Positions 62,844 to 64,000 of a stretch of DNA of 64,000 bases are shown one piece after another. The DNA lies in contig NZ_QLTK01000007.1 of NCBI RefSeq assembly GCF_003269035.1, positions 124,001 to 188,000 of the forward strand, written 5' to 3'. Within the stretch, counting starts at the first letter, position 1. The number at the start of each line of letters is the position of its first letter. The notes beneath the pieces are model-generated. The model had not been told where the DNA came from. It saw only the letters and a program-made list of their open reading frames with translations, and did not search any database. This DNA comes from Paraburkholderia bryophila (GTDB taxonomy: Bacteria > Pseudomonadota > Gammaproteobacteria > Burkholderiales > Burkholderiaceae). The position numbers were made by a program, and so were the translations under genes.

Positions 62844-62855
62844 TGAAAGCTTTCA
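62844..62855. promoter_or_regulatory. TGAAAGCTTTCA palindrome between response regulator and ABC gene
   Basis: A perfect 12-bp palindrome in the 141-bp divergent gap, followed by a near repeat CAGAAAG. It is a candidate binding site for the adjacent OmpR-type regulator. Confidence 0.45.
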
Positions 62856-62920
62856 GAAAGCGATCTTCTCTTACCATTCGCCTACACAAAATCAACACGA
62901 AGTTTTCTGGAGGAAGACGT

Positions 62921-64000
62921 GCACAACGCTTTGAAGGCTCTCGCCATTGCTGTCGCATTCGCCGCAAACCCAACCTGGTCGGCCATTCCGGCCGGTTATC
63001 CGGGCGACTATCAGAGCACGGTAGACGGCGCGAAGAAGGAAGGCAAACTGATCGTCTACTCGGTCACGGATACTGCTTTGGTGCGCTCGCTTATCAAGGA
63101 CTTTGAAAGCCTGTACGGCATCAAGGTCGAATACAACGACATGAACAGCACCGAGCTCTACAACCGCTATATCAGCGAAAACGCGGCCAGCAGCACCAGC
63201 GCCGACGTGCTGTGGAGCTCGGCCATGGACCTGCAGGTCAAGCTCGTCAACGACGGGTTGATGGCCTCGTACGAATCGCCCGAAGCGAAGCACTTGCCGC
63301 AATGGGCGCAATACCAGAAGCAGGCGTACGGCACCACGTACGAGCCACTGGCGATCGTCTACAACAAGCGTCTCGTGCCGGCCGGCGACGTCCCGCAAAC
63401 GCGCGCCGATCTGATCAAACTGCTGCAGGCCAAAGCCGATCAGTTCAAAGGCAAGGTCACGACTTACGACATCGAAAAGTCGGGTGTGGGCTTCAACTAT
63501 CTGACGCAAGACGCGCGCGTGAACCCGCAGGTCACGTGGGATCTGGTGAAGGCGATAGGCGCCACCGGTCCGAAATTGCAGTCGAGCACCGGCGCGATGA
63601 TGGAGCGCATCTCGTCGGGTGAAAACCTGATCGGCTACAACATTCTCGGGTCGTACGCGCTGACCAAGGCGAAGAAGGACCCGTCGATCGGCTATGTCTA
63701 CCCGAAGGACTACACGCTGGTGGTGAGCCGCCTTGTGACGATTTCGAAAAAGGCGCAAAGCCCGAACGCCGCGAAGCTGTGGGTCGATTATCTGCTGTCG
63801 CAACGCGGCCAGACGCTGCTGGCGAATCAGGCCAGCCTGTTCTCGATTCGCGCCGACGTGGACGGCGAAACGTCGATGGCCGGCCTGACGAAGCAGCTCG
63901 GCGATTCGCTCAAGCCGATCCCGATCGGCGCGGGCCTGCTGGTCTACCTCGACCAGTCCAAGCGCCTCGAATTCCTCAAGCAATGGCAACAGTCCATCAA
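62921..64000 (+). CDS. ABC transporter periplasmic substrate-binding protein (AfuA/FbpA-like), truncated by window end
   Basis: Reads from a GTG at 62921 (GGAGGAAG upstream) to the window end without a stop, at least 359 aa. The signal peptide is HNALKALAIAVAFAANPTWS. Blocks such as GAKKEGKLIVYSVTDTALVRSLIKDFE and SADVLWSSAMDLQVKLVNDG mark the Fe(III)/phosphonate-type SBP family. The substrate could be ferric iron, a phosphonate or an organic acid. It is controlled probably by the divergent TctD/TctE-like pair. Transport partners are presumably just beyond the window. Confidence 0.9.

Noticed and set aside
1..64000. tRNA/rRNA genes and CRISPR arrays
   Set aside because: Looked for T-arm-like GGTTCGAATC and arrays of spaced repeats; nothing convincing was seen.

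Overview
The window looks like a chromosome segment of a Burkholderiales bacterium, most likely Paraburkholderia/Burkholderia. The basis is high G+C, strong bias for G/C at third positions, GTG/TTG starts, and lineage-typical families (DUF4148, DUF1488, a second IF-1, a 'neuromedin U'-type outer-membrane protein, NasTS, TctDE-like regulators). The genus is inferred from gene content, not from a search.

Region 1 (1-about 7360) is one side of a Tn7-like transposon with visibly lower G+C than the rest. It holds tnsA, a 66-aa ORF, tnsB, tnsC and a short TniQ/TnsD, with tnsB/tnsC/tniQ overlapping, followed by a sixth gene. By eye that sixth gene joins a TnsE-like N-terminal part to an IS5-type DUF4096 DNA-binding domain. 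A strong terminator and three same-strand 21-bp repeats (probable TnsB sites) follow. The element abuts the 3' end of a glycogen-debranching-enzyme gene. The other transposon end lies outside the window. This is the most unusual part of the window.

Region 2 (7356-18742) is ordinary chromosome: amylo-alpha-1,6-glucosidase, citrate synthase gltA, a small hypothetical, two alpha/beta hydrolases, an extra MreB, a DHA2 exporter with a convergent AraC regulator, and glutaminase glsA.

Region 3 (18994-23637) is an operon of an outer-membrane protein plus two exported DUF1254/DUF1214 paralogues, then an AT-rich gap and an orphan IS630-type helix-turn-helix ORF.

Region 4 (23748-30863) is an NfeR/NfeF-like metal-responsive PadR repressor with a ferric-siderophore reductase and a clear operator/promoter. 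It is followed by an MFS transporter, an AI-2E family permease, two CsbD stress proteins and a PAS-PAS-PAS-LuxR regulator.

Region 5 (31171-40024) is a valine/isobutyrate catabolism cluster: acyl-CoA dehydrogenase, acyl-CoA synthetase, mmsA, mmsB, enoyl-CoA hydratase and 3-hydroxyisobutyryl-CoA hydrolase. It is divergent from an AraC activator, with an inverted repeat between them.

Region 6 (40101-58873) is mixed housekeeping and regulation: an NfeD/slipin pair, DUF4148, DUF188, an AzgA-type purine permease, DUF1488, an AcoR-like sigma-54 activator, a ferredoxin-like protein, Pmp3/YqaE, DUF1653, a YheO/DauR-like regulator, a second IF-1, a GntR repressor with twin operators facing a CynX-type transporter, a subtilase lipoprotein and a TPR-glycosyltransferase.

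Region 7 (58889-64000) holds nasT-nasS with a leader hairpin, a TctD/TctE-like two-component system, and a divergent ABC substrate-binding protein cut by the window end. No rRNA, tRNA or CRISPR array was seen.
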